Source: Onchocerca volvulus (Eukaryota > Nematoda > Chromadorea > Rhabditida > Onchocercidae). Taken from it: a stretch of 64,000 bases of DNA. The notes beneath the pieces are model-generated. The model saw only the letters and a list, made by a program, of their open reading frames with translations. It made no database searches and was not told the DNA's origin. The stretch lies in the NCBI GenBank assembly GCA_000499405.2, contig HG738139.1:876564-940563 (forward strand). Direction: 5' to 3'. The position numbers were made by a program, and so were the translations under genes. Shown here one piece after another: positions 62,282 through 64,000 of the stretch (positions are counted from its first letter, which is position 1; every line of letters starts with the position of its first letter).

Positions 62282-62297
62282 AACAATAATAACAATG

Positions 62298-62365
<68 letters not shown>

Positions 62366-62375
62366 CATAATAATA
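62282..62375. repeat. (AAT)n microsatellite
   Basis: More than 20 near-perfect AAT units. The overlapping ORF is a poly-isoleucine translation of the repeat and not a gene. Confidence 0.9.
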
Positions 62376-64000
62376 CGAATAAACATCACCTTTATTGCTT
62401 TATTTTATTTTCGTATTGATGATTTATTTTATTTAATAGATTGCTATCAGGAATAGGCTGGTTTTATGATAATGAGTGATTAAGAAGAGTAATTTCAGAA
62501 GGCTCGCAGTTCAATTCTGAAATTGTCGCCGTGAATTCAATCGGAGAATATGTTAAACTATTTTAGGCTTTCTTATCAGTCATTTCGTTAGTAAAATAAT
62601 TTCTAAACAAATTTTGTCATTTTTCTGTCAATTTTATTGAAATTTTTGGAAAACTGAATTAAATTCGAAGAAGAGGGAGAATTTAGAGCAAGAATAATTT
62701 TCTATAAAATGTGAAGAGGAACAGCGTATTGTATTCTCCATTAGTCTTAATGAGGACAATTTAGCCAGAAAGAATTTTTCACATTTAAATCGTTTTCATC
62801 CTTCTTCTTCTTCTTCTTCTCCTTTTTTAAACAACTTTTTCTTCTTCCAAATCTATACCTTATTTACAAGATGCACTATTTCACCGTTTGCATCTTACTC
62901 ATGCAATATAAAATTTTTAACTTGAAATCCGAATTGAATTTATATTTAAGATATTTTATTATAATGTAAATTAATCTTATTTGTTTTGGGCATGACAATT
63001 TGAAGCAAGAAGACATTTTTTACTGCAAATTACTCCTACGGATAGACGAATGAATAAATAAATTTTTTCAATTATTTATTATAAAAATTAAATAGAAATC
63101 GAATAAATAATGAAAGAAAATCAAAAGAAAAAAAATGATTTTTACTTTTTTTTTTTTTTTTATTTGCAAAAATTTTTGAACGAGCAAATGAGAAAGCTAA
63201 TTAGCCAATGGCAAATTTGCATTTTATTACCAAAGTTTATGATGAGCTGTTAGCAACTGATGCTTTATTCGTATAACACTGACAGAACTATCATTTTGAA
63301 ACTTTCATTACTTGGCTTATTTCTGTTCCGGGACCAACTCGTCAAAATTAATGCCTAAAATTATTGCGTCAACATCATTTCAAAATTCCAATCAAAATGC
63401 TCATTATAAATGTTTTATTTATTTTGCTCATTTAATAATTTTTAATAAGTTCTTTTGCTTAAAATTATCCAATCTATTTATCTATCATAACTAAATCACT
63501 TGTTTTTTGAAGTCGATTTAATCATTACATCTAGCAATTAGTATTATTGAGTATTGAAATAAACTCACTCATTAGTAATTAATAATATATTTCATTTGCT
63601 TGAAATTATATTTGTTGTTTTGTCATTAAAAATATTCGACCTATTTCTCGTCATAATTAAATCGGTTATTCATCAAAATCGATTGAATCAATGTCCGAAT
63701 GTTGCAATTATTATAACTGAAAAATCAATCAATATTAACTATGTTTGAAATAAAAATTTATACATTTATATTCGGGATGAGCTCATATTTAAATATATTA
63801 TGGAAATAGCATTACTATTCCATCCATTAGATGAGTGTTGTCCGTTATGAATCATTAGGATAATATTGACTCTTTCAAATGTCCACTCATTCAATTCCAT
63901 CGCTTTTCATCTTCCGCTCTTCATTCGTCCATTCTTCAGGTTGCTTCATTTATCTTTGAAGTGTGCATGGAAGGAGGAGAAAATGGAGTTGAAGAAGAGA

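Larger units (their letters stand above)
61151..64000. other. AT-rich region with minisatellite and microsatellites
   Basis: Beyond the rDNA fragment there is no supportable gene to the window end. It holds a 23-bp minisatellite (62149-62264), an AAT microsatellite, a TTC run at 62801-62822 and a T-run near 63148. The last 150 bp are less AT-rich and may approach a gene outside the window. Confidence 0.5.

Noticed and set aside
62268..62456. ORF with a long isoleucine run
   Set aside because: It is a translation of the AAT microsatellite.

Overview
This 64 kb window is eukaryotic and reads as a nematode chromosome, probably a filarial or related spirurid worm. The evidence is short exons split by AT-rich introns, T-rich 3' splice sites, very AT-rich intergenic DNA full of homopolymer runs and AAT microsatellites, and worm-like homologues of conserved genes. 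Genus-level placement is inference. Four multi-exon protein genes could be assembled by joining splice sites in phase. All are on the + strand and spaced too widely (3.5-17.5 kb) to look like an operon.

Layout. (1) 2-2463: the 3' part (9 exons, 388 residues) of the spindle-checkpoint kinase BUB1; its start lies before the window. (2) 2464-5881: intergenic, with a long TATG/TGTG-type alternating tract. (3) 5944-23238: a 19-exon La-related protein 1 gene (larp-1, 1530 residues), with a low-complexity N-terminus, a La motif and a C-terminal DM15 cap-binding region. Its largest intron holds a possible two-exon microgene. (4) 23239-27085: intergenic. (5) 27086-31428: a 12-exon SMARCAL1-type annealing helicase (737 residues) with an RPA-binding N-terminus, one HARP domain and a complete SNF2 motor. 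(6) 31429-48985: about 17.5 kb with no supportable gene but several decayed tandem repeats. (7) 48986-53386: a 5-exon gene for a secreted or membrane-tethered 289-residue protein with a fibronectin-III-like stretch, probably nematode-specific. (8) 53387-64000: gene-poor, with a 3'UTR-like hairpin, a palindrome cluster, a dispersed fragment of the 18S rRNA 3' end running into ITS1, a minisatellite and an AAT microsatellite.

The three recognised genes serve general cell functions: mitotic checkpoint, control of TOP-type mRNA translation, and replication-fork repair. Nothing links them into one pathway, and I see no mobile-element gene, CRISPR array or convincing tRNA. The most interesting leads are the rDNA fragment, two probable GC-AG introns, a duplicated 3' splice site in the last intron of the secreted-protein gene, the U-tract against the larp-1 start codon, and the nested microgene. 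I did not find a clearly new biological system.
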